Positions 53,744 to 63,015 of a stretch of 64,000 nucleotides of DNA are shown piece after piece. How positions within the stretch are numbered: the first letter of the stretch is position 1; each line of letters begins with the position of its first letter. The notes under the pieces were generated by a model. It ran no database searches, was not told the DNA's origin, and worked only from the letters and a program-made list of their open reading frames with translations. A program made the translations under genes and the position numbers. The stretch is from the NCBI GenBank assembly GCA_019636375.1, contig JAHBXS010000002.1, positions 771,621 through 835,620 on the forward strand. The letters run 5' to 3'. This DNA is from Pirellulaceae bacterium (GTDB taxonomy: Bacteria > Planctomycetota > Planctomycetia > Pirellulales > Pirellulaceae).

Positions 53744-54700
53744 TCACGGTGCCTGATGAATCGTCAAGTAACATACGGGAGTTGCCTGATCACTGGCCAC
53801 GGACACCTGCTGATCGGAACTCAACCCGACTTGAGCGGCAAGTTCCAACATGGACTCCGAGGTGCGGTAATACATCCACCAATCCATGTAGCATTCCATA
53901 AAGCCGATATCGGGAATATCGGGAGTCAGGTTGGCGATGATCAAACGCCCGCCGGGACGCAGGCGTCCGAGCAGGGATTGCGTGAGCTTGCGAGCGAGTT
54001 TGTCGGAAAAGTAATCGTACAACCCCCCCGTATAGATCAAATCAAAATCGCCGATCTCCGTGGACTGCTTCATCAACTCCAGCACCGACATTTCGACCAA
54101 TGCCAACTTCGGATCGGAACAGCGAGCGCGAACTGCAACGAGTGTCACGGGGTCGTGATCGAGCCCGACCAATTCAAAGGGAAGCGATCCCTGGAGGTCA
54201 TCCATTTCCCGCAAATGCCCACACGCTACCGAAAGAACTCGAGCCTGCGGAGCATTTCGCAGTTCGAGAAGCTGTTGCGCGAAAAAATCGCGTCGAGCCC
54301 GCACCGCGCGAGGGGCCGAAGTATGAATCCCGTATCGGAAAATCGCCCTGGTGACCGGCTCGTCGATTTGGCCCTCAATATGAGGGTAATCGTAGATCAT
54401 ATCCAGAAGTTCCGCATCACCTGGATAACCACGCGGTTTATTGAATGATCGACCGATAAACGGGTCGGCGTGCAAGATCCTTCCAAGTTCGTGAGCTCGG
54501 CAAAACTCAACACAGCTTTCCCACTCAACTCTCTCCACGTTTGAACGAGTTTGGAGGAGGGTTCTGTTCACCTGAGCAAAGGCATTATGAACCACATCTT
54601 CAGAACTCCCCGGGGAAAAATGTCGGTTAAGGCATTCGTCCAAAACCTCACGGAGTTGGCGGTGCAAATTATGTGTTAGATTGTGTTTGCTCCGTTGCAA
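53744..54700 (-). CDS. Class I SAM methyltransferase with helical N-terminal domain
   Basis: This 318-residue protein has a helical domain (1-140) with SFNKPRGYPGDAELLDMIY, a motif I recall from proteins annotated as 3-hydroxypalmitate methyl ester (PhcB-like) enzymes. The methyltransferase part has VLSVACGHLREMDDL, FELVGLDHD and RLRPGGRLIIANL. It may methylate a fatty-acid signal, which fits the desaturase and FabH nearby, but this is inference. The gene is monocistronic. Confidence 0.8.
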   Translation of the reverse strand: MQRSKHNLTHNLHRQLREVLDECLNRHFSPGSSEDVVHNAFAQVNRTLLQTRSNVERVEWESCVEFCRAHELGRILHADPFIGRSFNKPRGYPGDAELLDMIYDYPHIEGQIDEPVTRAIFRYGIHTSAPRAVRARRDFFAQQLLELRNAPQARVLSVACGHLREMDDLQGSLPFELVGLDHDPVTLVAVRARCSDPKLALVEMSVLELMKQSTEIGDFDLIYTGGLYDYFSDKLARKLTQSLLGRLRPGGRLIIANLTPDIPDIGFMECYMDWWMYYRTSESMLELAAQVGLSSDQQVSVASDQATPVCYLTIHQAP

Positions 54701-54910
54701 CTTATCTACCCCTTGCCGCGCAATACAGGGCCCACAAACGCCATGCCCGAGGCCGAAAGACGTTGATTAAATTTGAAAGGTCGGCCATGACGACAACTTC
54801 GTTGAAAAAGGACATGAAGCCCCAACTGATAGGCGCTGGCCTGGCGCCTGGCATATTCACCCTCATTTCAGATCCCAGAAATGACCCGAACAACGTGTGA
54901 TTAAAATTCA

Positions 54911-56026
54911 TCATGACGCCCGCACCTCTGGGGAACGTTGGAAATTTAATGGCTCTGTCGTCGGAGTACCATCAAAAGCCAACCAGCAGTGACGTTCATA
55001 GTCATAAAGTTGACAAGTACGGAGGATGCGTCTCATCGTGCTTAACGAAAAATACTCGTTCACAATCTCGCCACCATATTCCTGAGACAATCGCTCCTGC
55101 TGGGGTGCCAAATGATAGATCGGAATTTGCACGTCAACATGATGCGCATTATGCTCCATCACATCTAGATACAGTTTGTTGATGGGAAATGGAAAATGAA
55201 AATGCACCGTGTTTTGGATATTCGCTCCGTAATAGCTCCATTCGCTTTTAGTCGCAAACCAATGCGTTTTGGGATGTGTGTGCTGCACTAAGACGACTAA
55301 CCCGGCTTGAAGCATGAAAAACCAAGTCGGTAATACAAACGCTGGTATGAGGATTAATACGTTAGCAAACGCTACAATCTCACTCTCCATGATCCAATGA
55401 CGCAACGCGATCGCGACAACAGATATTGTGCACACGTAAAAACACAGCAGCAAATACTCAAAGATACTCGCCGAACGATTTTTCGAAAGAAAATATCGCG
55501 TTTCTTTGGAGGGTCTTATGACGTAACGAATCCAAACTTCGACAAACCAATAGGAAGCAACGCCAAGCAGAGTCCGATAGTGTCGGTACAGAAACTTCTG
55601 AAACCAGGAAAGCGCGCTATACTCTTCAAGCGACAATGGTTGCCAAGTTGTGTCTTTGCCCTTGAGGCTGGTGAAACCATGATGATAGTAATTATGGACT
55701 ACTTTCCAGCATTCATTCGGCATCAACGATGGCAAGAATGCAAATCTGGCAATCCATCGATCAAGTTTACGACTTGGACTGTATGTTCCATGACTTGCGT
55801 CATGTCCGATCACAAATAACATCCCAATTGCCAGTCCATTTGCCGCCACTGACAAAACTTGGACCCAGATCCAAGGAGAAACAGTTCCTAAAAAGCTTGC
55901 CAAATAGAACGCGAACACCACCGACAATAGCCCGAGCGCTTTGAAATAGGATTTCTTGTGGGCTGCGGGGTCGATGTGGGATTTAATGTCCCGCGCCGTT
56001 GGCAGATTTTTACGACGGTCACCCAT
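54911..56026 (-). CDS. Membrane fatty-acid desaturase
   Basis: This 371-residue di-iron enzyme inserts a double bond in acyl chains. Three histidine boxes are present: HDASH (75-79), HNYYHH (111-116) and EHNAHH near 310. Three to four TM regions flank them. The ATG at 56026 (MGDRRKNLPTARDIK) is preferred; an upstream extension has no conserved sequence. It is more AT-rich than neighbours, suggesting transfer. With FabH and the SAM methyltransferase it forms a loose lipid neighbourhood among REP elements. Confidence 0.9.
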   Translation of the reverse strand: MGDRRKNLPTARDIKSHIDPAAHKKSYFKALGLLSVVFAFYLASFLGTVSPWIWVQVLSVAANGLAIGMLFVIGHDASHGTYSPSRKLDRWIARFAFLPSLMPNECWKVVHNYYHHGFTSLKGKDTTWQPLSLEEYSALSWFQKFLYRHYRTLLGVASYWFVEVWIRYVIRPSKETRYFLSKNRSASIFEYLLLCFYVCTISVVAIALRHWIMESEIVAFANVLILIPAFVLPTWFFMLQAGLVVLVQHTHPKTHWFATKSEWSYYGANIQNTVHFHFPFPINKLYLDVMEHNAHHVDVQIPIYHLAPQQERLSQEYGGEIVNEYFSLSTMRRILRTCQLYDYERHCWLAFDGTPTTEPLNFQRSPEVRAS

Positions 56027-56188
56027 GAGACAGCAGAATTCTTTGATCAATTGCTTAAAAGAAACAAACACTCCGACAAAAGACGTTTTCAATCTCCCGC
56101 CGAGCAAGGCACTCCGCCCCGATTGAGCTATGTCGCCAAAAAGCCATCGCACCCGACACGAAAAAGAAATTTTTTGGAAATGGGGGGG

Positions 56189-56404
56189 TAGCTCGAAACG
56201 GAAACATCACCCGGGCAAGCCGGGTGCATTGGGGGGAGCTGTGGTGAGTTTTTTTGGGTCTGGTATTGTTTTTCTCGGTTTTAGCTCGAATCGGAAAGTA
56301 CACCCGGGCAAGCCGGGTGCATTGGGCCGCATCGCAGGCGAAATCCCGCAACGCCCCCCAAAATCCAGCCCGGCTCGCCCGGCGGTCCTTTCGGTTTCTG
56401 GCTA
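56189..56404. repeat. REP-like hairpins, three copies (two +, one -)
   Basis: Copies lie at 56189-56230 and 56282-56323 (plus, TAGCTCG head, stem CACCC/GGGTG with GGGCAAGCC between) and 56362-56404 (minus, ends TTTCGGTTTCTGGCTA). The region lies between desaturase and fabH. Confidence 0.8.
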
Positions 56405-56417
56405 AAGTAGTGTCAGT

Positions 56418-57425
56418 TCAAACAAAATCCAACAGTGCCGTTCCCCAGGAGAGGCCGCCGCCGATCGAGAACATGACCACCCGCTGACCGCTCTCCAAGA
56501 TTCCTTGCCGCCGGGCTTGGTCGAGAGCTATCGGGATGCTCGCCCCGCCGACGTTTCCCAATGACGTCAAGTTGACGAAAACCCGCTCCATCGAAATCTG
56601 CAACTTATCGGCTATCGCTTCGAGGATTCGCAAGTTCACTTGATGCGGAATGAACCAATCAATCTCGTCCCACTCAAATCCTTGCTCTTGCCGCAAACCC
56701 TGGAGACTCTCCACACTAATTTTCACCGCCATACGAAAGACCTCTCGACCCTGAATTCGGATCGCGTCAAGTGAGTTCGCATCGGTGGCAAACGGATTAC
56801 AGGGCCGACCCGCCGAGGGAACTTCAATCAGTTCCGCACCCTCCCCTTGAGATGTTATCGATGAAGAAATCAAAATCCCTCCTGAACTCGGTCTTGAAGT
56901 CAAAACCACAGCCCCCGCCCCGTCGCCGAACAGGAAGCAACTTTCGCGGTCAGAAAAATCAACCAACCGGCTCAGCGCTTCGGCACCAATGACGAGGGCC
57001 GTTTGTGCCGCGCCAGACTCTAACCATAGTTTGGCCGTGTGGAGCGCGAACAAAAATCCCGCACATGCCGACGACAAATCAAAAGCCGGAATGGCTCGAC
57101 ACCCCAGGGCGGCTTGGACGACGGTGGCATTGGCCGGAGTGGTCCGATGCGGCGAGACCGTTGCACAGATGATGACGTCGATTTCTGCTGCTTCGAATCC
57201 CGAAGACTCCAATGCCGCCTGAGCTGCTTGGACACTGAGCGTTGCGGAATTCTCGTGTGCATCGCAAAAATATCGGGTCTCGATCCCACTGCGTTGCCGA
57301 ATCCATTGGTCACTTGTATCCACGAGTTTGACAAATTCGTCATTCGGAACCCGAATCGAAGGAATCGCACTCCCCGTCCCAGCCACAGTGATCAGCGTCG
57401 GTTCGTCAAGTATGTCTCGATTCAT
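56418..57425 (-). CDS. fabH: Beta-ketoacyl-ACP synthase III
   Basis: This 335-residue KAS III condenses acetyl-CoA (or another acyl-CoA) with malonyl-ACP. The catalytic triad is Cys121 (DLSSACAGF), His in FIPHQVN and Asn in TSLGNVGGAS. Length is typical. It starts MNRDILDEPTLITVAGTGSA. The gene is monocistronic and away from any fab cluster, so it may be a second, specialised KAS III serving a secondary lipid. REP hairpins lie on both sides. Confidence 0.95.
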   Translation of the reverse strand: MNRDILDEPTLITVAGTGSAIPSIRVPNDEFVKLVDTSDQWIRQRSGIETRYFCDAHENSATLSVQAAQAALESSGFEAAEIDVIICATVSPHRTTPANATVVQAALGCRAIPAFDLSSACAGFLFALHTAKLWLESGAAQTALVIGAEALSRLVDFSDRESCFLFGDGAGAVVLTSRPSSGGILISSSITSQGEGAELIEVPSAGRPCNPFATDANSLDAIRIQGREVFRMAVKISVESLQGLRQEQGFEWDEIDWFIPHQVNLRILEAIADKLQISMERVFVNLTSLGNVGGASIPIALDQARRQGILESGQRVVMFSIGGGLSWGTALLDFV

Positions 57426-57504
57426 GCGTGATCTTCAAAAGTTTTTGCGAATTCCTCAATGTCGCCAAATTGGGAAAATGGCCGACAGGATGGCGCCCCT
57501 CATG

Positions 57505-57717
57505 AGCAAGAAACCGAACGAACCGCCGGGCAAGCCGGGCGGGATTTTTCGGGGAGAGCGCGCGGGGCTCGGGCGTTTTAGCGAGAAACCGAAACAACCG
57601 CCGGGCAAGCCGGGCGGGATTGCAGCAAACCAAATGGAAATTTGGCCAGCGATTCGGGAGAATGCACCTGGCTTGCCCAGGTGATCCTTCCGATTCTAGC
57701 TACACCCCGGCAAAAGC
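57505..57717 (+). repeat. Left 213-bp direct repeat flanking the Y1 transposase
   Basis: The segment holds three REP copies (57504-57545 +, 57579-57621 +, 57661-57702 -). It matches 58949-59157 along most of its length, including unusual spacer words such as GGGGCTCGGGCGTTTTAGCG. Confidence 0.8.
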
Positions 57718-57732
57718 CACCAGCCAACACCC

Positions 57733-57843
57733 AATGCACCTGGCTTGCACAGGTGATCCTTCCGCTTCAAGCTACTGAAAACTTCGCCTGCGATCTGGGC
57801 TAATGCACCCGGCTTGCCCGGGTGATTTTTCCGTTTCTCGCTA
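57733..57843 (-). repeat. Two REP-like hairpins downstream of the transposase
   Basis: Copies lie at 57733-57774 (CACCTGGCTTGCACAGGTG, one mismatch) and 57802-57843 (CACCCGGCTTGCCCGGGTG). The latter ends CCGTTTCTCGCTA, 25 bp from the transposase stop. Confidence 0.8.
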
Positions 57844-57867
57844 ATCCCAGGCAAAACTCACCAACCC

Positions 57868-58737
57868 TTACCCTCCAGATCTTTCCCAACGTTTGACGTA
57901 TGACGAAATTGCAGTTGATCGCAGATCTCCAAATGATCCAACGTAAGCGCTCGGCTGCCAAAGGCGACTGATGCCTGCCCGAATTGCATTCCCCTCGAAT
58001 TGTTTCCATATCAAATCTTGCGCACAATTCATTAGCTGCGTTACGAGAGCAACCGGCGAGACGGTGGGATGCAAAGCCAACGCCACATGTACATGGTCGG
58101 GAACGAACGAAACTTTCTGAATAGCGGCCTTCATCTCAGGCTGCATTCCCCGCCAGGCTTCGGTCACCGCTGCCCCAGCATCCTTGGTAAAAACACCCTG
58201 CCTCCCTTGAGTGGCCAGAACGACATGATATCGAAGTCGCGTCGTCGCGTGATCGGTTGCCAATTGACGCTCGTCGTCATCATGTAATTCAAAAGTTCGG
58301 ACGAATACAGGAGATAACGCGCGTCTATCGTACCCATGATGTACTGCCTGACGCTCAAGGTATGCCGAAACCTCGTGTTCCGTCGAATTGCCAGTCGTCA
58401 CTGCGAAGTAACCACGCCCCAGCCATTTTTGTGGCCCTTCGTTTGGATCGACACTCGAGAATTCGGTGAGCCATTTACTTAAACGTCCTTTAATTTTACT
58501 GGCAGCGGAAGACACCGCGTCCTTGGTATTAAGGCTGGCCAACAATCGAACATTGATGGCATCTGTGGACAATTCCAAAATCCGAATGTCAAAAGGCGTC
58601 AATAGCTCAGAGAAGGTTTGTTGTTTTAGGGCATTGAGAGCTTCGACTTCACGTCGGCTGTACGTGCGAAAACGCAGATAAACTCGGTGGCACCAAGCTA
58701 GGGCAAGCTGGTCACTTGTGAAAGGTTCTATTCGCAT
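57868..58737 (-). CDS. RAYT-like Y1 transposase with duplicated domain
   Basis: This 289-residue protein is a REP-associated tyrosine transposase of the IS200/IS605 HUH class. The C-terminal half (165-289) has YHVVLATQGRQGVF, the HUH motif DHVHVAL (H215, H217) and the nucleophile Y280 in ISSYVKRW. The N-terminal half (8-136) repeats the same fold: HRVYLRFRTYSRREVE, DAINVRLL where HUH should be, and YLERQ (Y126) where the tyrosine lies. The first copy is therefore a likely inactive pseudo-domain. Catalytic residues are complete only in the second. It is surrounded by REP-like hairpins, the usual RAYT substrate, between two 210-bp direct repeats. Start ATG at 58737; GTG at 58740 is possible. 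Confidence 0.85.
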   Translation of the reverse strand: MRIEPFTSDQLALAWCHRVYLRFRTYSRREVEALNALKQQTFSELLTPFDIRILELSTDAINVRLLASLNTKDAVSSAASKIKGRLSKWLTEFSSVDPNEGPQKWLGRGYFAVTTGNSTEHEVSAYLERQAVHHGYDRRALSPVFVRTFELHDDDERQLATDHATTRLRYHVVLATQGRQGVFTKDAGAAVTEAWRGMQPEMKAAIQKVSFVPDHVHVALALHPTVSPVALVTQLMNCAQDLIWKQFEGNAIRAGISRLWQPSAYVGSFGDLRSTAISSYVKRWERSGG

Positions 58738-58812
58738 CACATCAATTTCATCTTGTGCTTTTCCGGAATCAACTAGGCGGTGCGAACATTTTCGATGAAT
58801 CGAAGTCAGATC

Positions 58813-58916
58813 GACAAGAAACCGGGCAAGCCGGGCGGGATTTTTTTGGGGGCGCGTGCGGGGCCGGGCCTTTTAGTGAGAAGCCGAATCAACCGCCGGG
58901 CGAGCCGGGCGGGATT
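58813..58916 (+). repeat. REP-like hairpins upstream of the transposase gene
   Basis: A truncated copy at 58813-58843 and a full copy at 58874-58916 (TAGTGAGAAGCCG head) precede the right direct repeat. Confidence 0.75.
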
Positions 58917-58948
58917 TAACGATGGGGGCGCGGTCCCGGACTTGTTTT

Positions 58949-59157
58949 AGCAAGAAACCGAACGAACCGCCGGGCAAGCCGGGCGGGATTTGGGGGAGGG
59001 GTTGGGGCTCGGGCGTTTTAGCGAGAAACCGAAACAACCGCCGGGCAAGCCGGGCGGGATTGCAACTAACCTAATGGAAAATTGGTCAGCGATCCGGGAG
59101 TATGCACCCGGCTTGCCCGGGTTATTATTCCGCTTTCCGCTACAACCCGGCAAAACC
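58949..59157 (+). repeat. Right 209-bp direct repeat flanking the Y1 transposase
   Basis: The segment contains REP copies 58948-58990 (+), 59019-59061 (+) and 59101-59142 (-), in the order and orientation seen at 57505-57717, 1444 bp away. Confidence 0.8.
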
Positions 59158-59200
59158 CAAACCTAACCCCAACACTCCCGACTCCCCCCCAACCACACCC

Positions 59201-59296
59201 AATGCACCTGGCTTGCCCAGGTGATCTTTCCGTTTCCCGCTACTGGACGATGTGAAGCAAAAAGCCGAACGAACCGCCGGGCAAGCCGGGCGGGAT
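59201..59296. repeat. Two REP-like hairpins in opposite orientation
   Basis: 59201-59242 (minus, stem CACCTGG/CCAGGTG) and 59255-59296 (plus, CGCCGGGCAAGCCGGGCG) end the island about 200 bp before the kinase gene. Confidence 0.78.
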
Positions 59297-59501
59297 TTTG
59301 TGGTGGGGTTCGGGGCCGTGGAGTTTTTGCCCGAAACCCAACAAAAGGCGGCGCTAGTCGAGCGGAATGTCGGAATATTGGCGATTCGGACTGGGGATTT
59401 TTGATGGAGACTAGTTGAGTCGAAACGGTGTTTTAGTATCATCGCAGGAAAGTTTTCAACTTCGTACGTCCATCTTTCCATAACAATCAAGCACACCAGC
59501 C

Positions 59502-62500
59502 ATGACCGACAACACTCAATTTGAACGCTGGATCGACCAAGTTTGCGATCGGTTTGATCAACAATGCCAATCGAAAGACGCTTGCGAAAAACTTGATGCG
59601 GTCGATTTTTTGGATTCCTGCACCCAGCAACTTGACCCCACCGTGGCGGAGATTTCCCAACAGCGGCGAGAGGAAATTCTCGTCGAACTCTGGAGAATGC
59701 AACTGGAATGGTCAGCCAGACTCGGAGCCGATCTGTCGACCGCCAGCCTCAAAAGTCGCTACCCTCAACACGCCGCCCTACTTGAGCAGATCCAACGGAC
59801 TCAAACCGGCTCCGCAGACAGTGGCCAATCCGCTTTGAGGCAAGGGCTGCGACACCTGTTCCGCTCGCCCGAACAAACGGCCGGTTCACGACTTGGTCCC
59901 TTTGAACTGATCGAACAACTCGGAGCCGGTGGCATGGGGACCGTCTGGCGTGCCCGTCAAACCGAACCAGTCCGCCGCGAAGTGGCCCTGAAACTCATCC
60001 GCGCTGGAATCGGTGATCGACAACTTGTCTCGCGGTTCCGCGCTGAGTGTCAGGCCTTGGCGGTCATGTCCCATCCCAACGTCTCTCAAATGCTGGATGC
60101 CGGTCGGACCGACGATGGTTTACCTTACTTGGTGATGGAACTGGTGGACGGACTCCCCATCACGCACAAGGCAGCACAGGCCAAACTCGACGTGCGTCAG
60201 CGGATCGAGTTATTCTTGCCCGTCTGCCAAGCGGTACAGCACGCCCACCAAAAAGGGATCATTCACCGCGACCTCAAACCGTCCAATATTCTGGTGGCCG
60301 ATGAAGGAGGAAAGCTGGCCCCGAAGGTCATCGATTTCGGCTTGGTCAAAGCGACTGAGGCCCCAGGAGAAGACGCTACGGTTCATACTTTGGGTGGCCA
60401 TTTTGTGGGAACCCCCGACTACATGAGCCCCGAACAAACCCGTGGTGGCGAAATCGACCTCGATACGCGTACCGATATCTATTCGTTGGGTGCGGTGTTG
60501 TATGAACTGCTGACCGGTGCTCGCCCTTTGGGAACGAAGCGGCTGGCAGAACTTCCGATCGATGCCGCGTTGAGTGCCATTCGCGATCAAGACCCGCAAC
60601 TCCCCAGCCAGCGAGTCGAGTCATTGCGTCAGGACGAGCCAAGCGAGACTGCAAAACTTGCCGCGTTAACTCAACCTCGCGAATTGACGGGCGATCTGGA
60701 CTGGATCGTGATGAAGGCCCTCGACAAGGACCGCAATCGCCGTTACGAATCGGCGGCTGGATTGGCGGCGGACTTGCAGCGGTTTCTGGACGGTCAAACG
60801 GTCGAGGCAGCTCCGCCGAGCCAATGGTATCGTTTGAAAAAGTTTGTGGGCCGTTACCGAATCCAAACGGCAGCGGCGGCTTTGGTGCTGTTATCTCTCG
60901 TGGCGGGAATCATTGGGACTTCTGCCGGATATCTTGAAGCGAATCGTCAAGCCGTAGCCCTGGCGACTCAACTGGAATTGACCGAAAGTGCCCGCGAGGC
61001 CGAACAGCAACAACGCCAACTCGCCGAGAAAAATCTGGGATTGGTTCGTAAAACCAATACGGTGCTCAATTCGGTGTTTGAAAACATGGACCCCAATGTT
61101 GGCTTCGAGTCGGTACCTCAACTTCGCGAAGTATTGGGCGAAAACGTCGAGCGGTTGGTCAGCGATCTGCGGTCCGAGACGCTATTCGACCCATTGGCGG
61201 CAGCGGAGCTGAAGAGCAACTTGGGGACAACCCTGTCCAGTCTCGGTCGAACGGACTCAGCAGTGCCTCTGTTGCGAGAAGCGATTGAGGCACGCACGAT
61301 TGCGTTGGGCTCGGACGCCCCGGAAACCCTCGACAGCCGCTACGCTCTCGGCTCGGCTCTGCGGGGGCAAGGAAAATTCTCGGAGGCCGTTGAGGAGCTG
61401 CGAGCGACCTACCTTGCCAGAAAGGAGCAGTTGGGAGCGACAGCCGCCGACACCCTGCGGGCAGGGCAGGCTCTGGGAATGTCGCTGCATCTGGCAGGAG
61501 AAGTCCAGGAGGCGATCGCCCAACTGGATGAAGTTGTGGCCAATACGGACAAAAATGACGAGTCACTCGTGCGGCTGTATGTGACGATGATGAACAATTT
61601 GGCAGCGGCCTGTCGCGATGCCAGTGATTTCCCGCGAGCACGAACGATCCTTGAGGAAATTGAACCTTTGGGTCGAGACTTGCTGGGTCCGTTTGATCCG
61701 CTGGCGCTGAACGCCTCCAACAATCTGGGAACGCTGTACGATGATTTGGGGGAGCTTGAAAAGGCGGTCGTCCAACATGAATTTGCCCTCGAACGTCGCA
61801 CGGAACTGCTGGGCCCCAGTCATCCAGAGACGTTGACCAGTGAAAGTAATTTAGGGACGACTCTGTTGCGAATGAAGAATTTCGAGCGAGCGATTCCGAT
61901 CCTGGAACGGGCACTTAAAAAACGAGAGTTAGTGCTCGGCCCTGATCATCCTGATACTGCCGCTACACGCAACAACCTGATGGGAGCCTTTGCTGAAACA
62001 AAGCGGTTTACCGAGGCCATTCCGATTGCAGAGGAGGTTTGCGAATCCTTTGAACGGACACTGGGACGGACCCATCAGTCCTTTTTCGTCGCTCGAAATA
62101 ATTTGGCTGCCGTGTTGCGGATGTCGGGGGAGCTGGAGAGGTCCTTCGAAATCTCTCTTGAAAATTATGACGAGATCAAAAACGCAATGGAACCCGACCA
62201 TTTTTTGCGACTTTCCTTTCAGCATACGCTGGGAGCGGCGTATTTGCGAAAGGAAATGCCCGAGGAGGCGATTCCGCACTTGCTGGACTGTTTTGAACGG
62301 CGGGAAAAGTTGCTAAAAATAGATCACCCCGACACGGTCAGCACATTGTCGTTGTTGGCCGGGGCTTATTGTCAGGCTCAGCGCGTTGAAGAAGGGAGTC
62401 AGCGGATGCAGCAGTTCCTGGAGTTGCAACGTCCGCGGATGCCGGCCAACTCCCTGCCGCTGGCTAACATGCTGCAAAAAGTCGCCGGCGACTTAAGCAA

Positions 62501-62849
62501 GGCTCCGAATTATGAACTCGCTGGTCAACTGTTGGAAGAGGCTGTCGAGATTCGCAAAACCCTTGAGCCCTCTGCTTGGACGACTTTTGAAGCTGCCAGC
62601 CAACGAGGGATTTGCTATTTGCGGCAACTGCGACTTGATGAAGCCGAGCCGCTTCTCACCGAGTCATGGCGTGGCCTTCAAGACACCAAATCGTCGATCC
62701 CTGCATCTGCGCGACAATGCCTGGTCATAACGGTCAACGGTTTGATTGAACTGCACGAAACCCTGGGCAATTCCGCAGAGTCGGACAGTTATCGCCAACT
62801 AAAATCGGAGTTGGAAAATGAATTGGCTGATCTCGAGAACAATCGTTAA
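59502..62849 (+). CDS. Membrane Ser/Thr protein kinase with TPR repeats
   Basis: This 1115-residue PknB-type kinase has a helical N-terminus (1-130), a kinase domain (about 134-425) with GAGGMG (141-146), K164 in VALKLI, HRDLKPSN (255-262) and DFG (278-280), so it should be active. A TM helix lies near 453-475 (AAAALVLLSLVAGIIG). The rest is TPR repeats of the 42-residue type (EDPETLDSRYALG-like units), outside the membrane. It probably senses a partner and phosphorylates cytoplasmic proteins. This domain plan with an adjacent sigma gene is a Planctomycete hallmark. Confidence 0.93.
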   Translation: MTDNTQFERWIDQVCDRFDQQCQSKDACEKLDAVDFLDSCTQQLDPTVAEISQQRREEILVELWRMQLEWSARLGADLSTASLKSRYPQHAALLEQIQRTQTGSADSGQSALRQGLRHLFRSPEQTAGSRLGPFELIEQLGAGGMGTVWRARQTEPVRREVALKLIRAGIGDRQLVSRFRAECQALAVMSHPNVSQMLDAGRTDDGLPYLVMELVDGLPITHKAAQAKLDVRQRIELFLPVCQAVQHAHQKGIIHRDLKPSNILVADEGGKLAPKVIDFGLVKATEAPGEDATVHTLGGHFVGTPDYMSPEQTRGGEIDLDTRTDIYSLGAVLYELLTGARPLGTKRLAELPIDAALSAIRDQDPQLPSQRVESLRQDEPSETAKLAALTQPRELTGDLDWIVMKALDKDRNRRYESAAGLAADLQRFLDGQTVEAAPPSQWYRLKKFVGRYRIQTAAAALVLLSLVAGIIGTSAGYLEANRQAVALATQLELTESAREAEQQQRQLAEKNLGLVRKTNTVLNSVFENMDPNVGFESVPQLREVLGENVERLVSDLRSETLFDPLAAAELKSNLGTTLSSLGRTDSAVPLLREAIEARTIALGSDAPETLDSRYALGSALRGQGKFSEAVEELRATYLARKEQLGATAADTLRAGQALGMSLHLAGEVQEAIAQLDEVVANTDKNDESLVRLYVTMMNNLAAACRDASDFPRARTILEEIEPLGRDLLGPFDPLALNASNNLGTLYDDLGELEKAVVQHEFALERRTELLGPSHPETLTSESNLGTTLLRMKNFERAIPILERALKKRELVLGPDHPDTAATRNNLMGAFAETKRFTEAIPIAEEVCESFERTLGRTHQSFFVARNNLAAVLRMSGELERSFEISLENYDEIKNAMEPDHFLRLSFQHTLGAAYLRKEMPEEAIPHLLDCFERREKLLKIDHPDTVSTLSLLAGAYCQAQRVEEGSQRMQQFLELQRPRMPANSLPLANMLQKVAGDLSKAPNYELAGQLLEEAVEIRKTLEPSAWTTFEAASQRGICYLRQLRLDEAEPLLTESWRGLQDTKSSIPASARQCLVITVNGLIELHETLGNSAESDSYRQLKSELENELADLENNR

Positions 62850-63015
62850 TCAACTCTGGCCATCAGTCCTCGTGAGAAAATCTGGCGCCCCTGCGTTACA
62901 TTCAAAGCACCTGTAATTTCATCCCGAATTCTCATCATCAAATTTGCAGCAGACTTAACGCAGCAACGTTCAATTTTATTTCTCATCTCAGCTACAGTCA
63001 GGAAGATCGTTCAAA

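Noticed and set aside
54673..54900. 75-codon plus-strand ORF between methyltransferase and desaturase
   Set aside because: It starts inside the methyltransferase coding region on the opposite strand and has no protein-like pattern.
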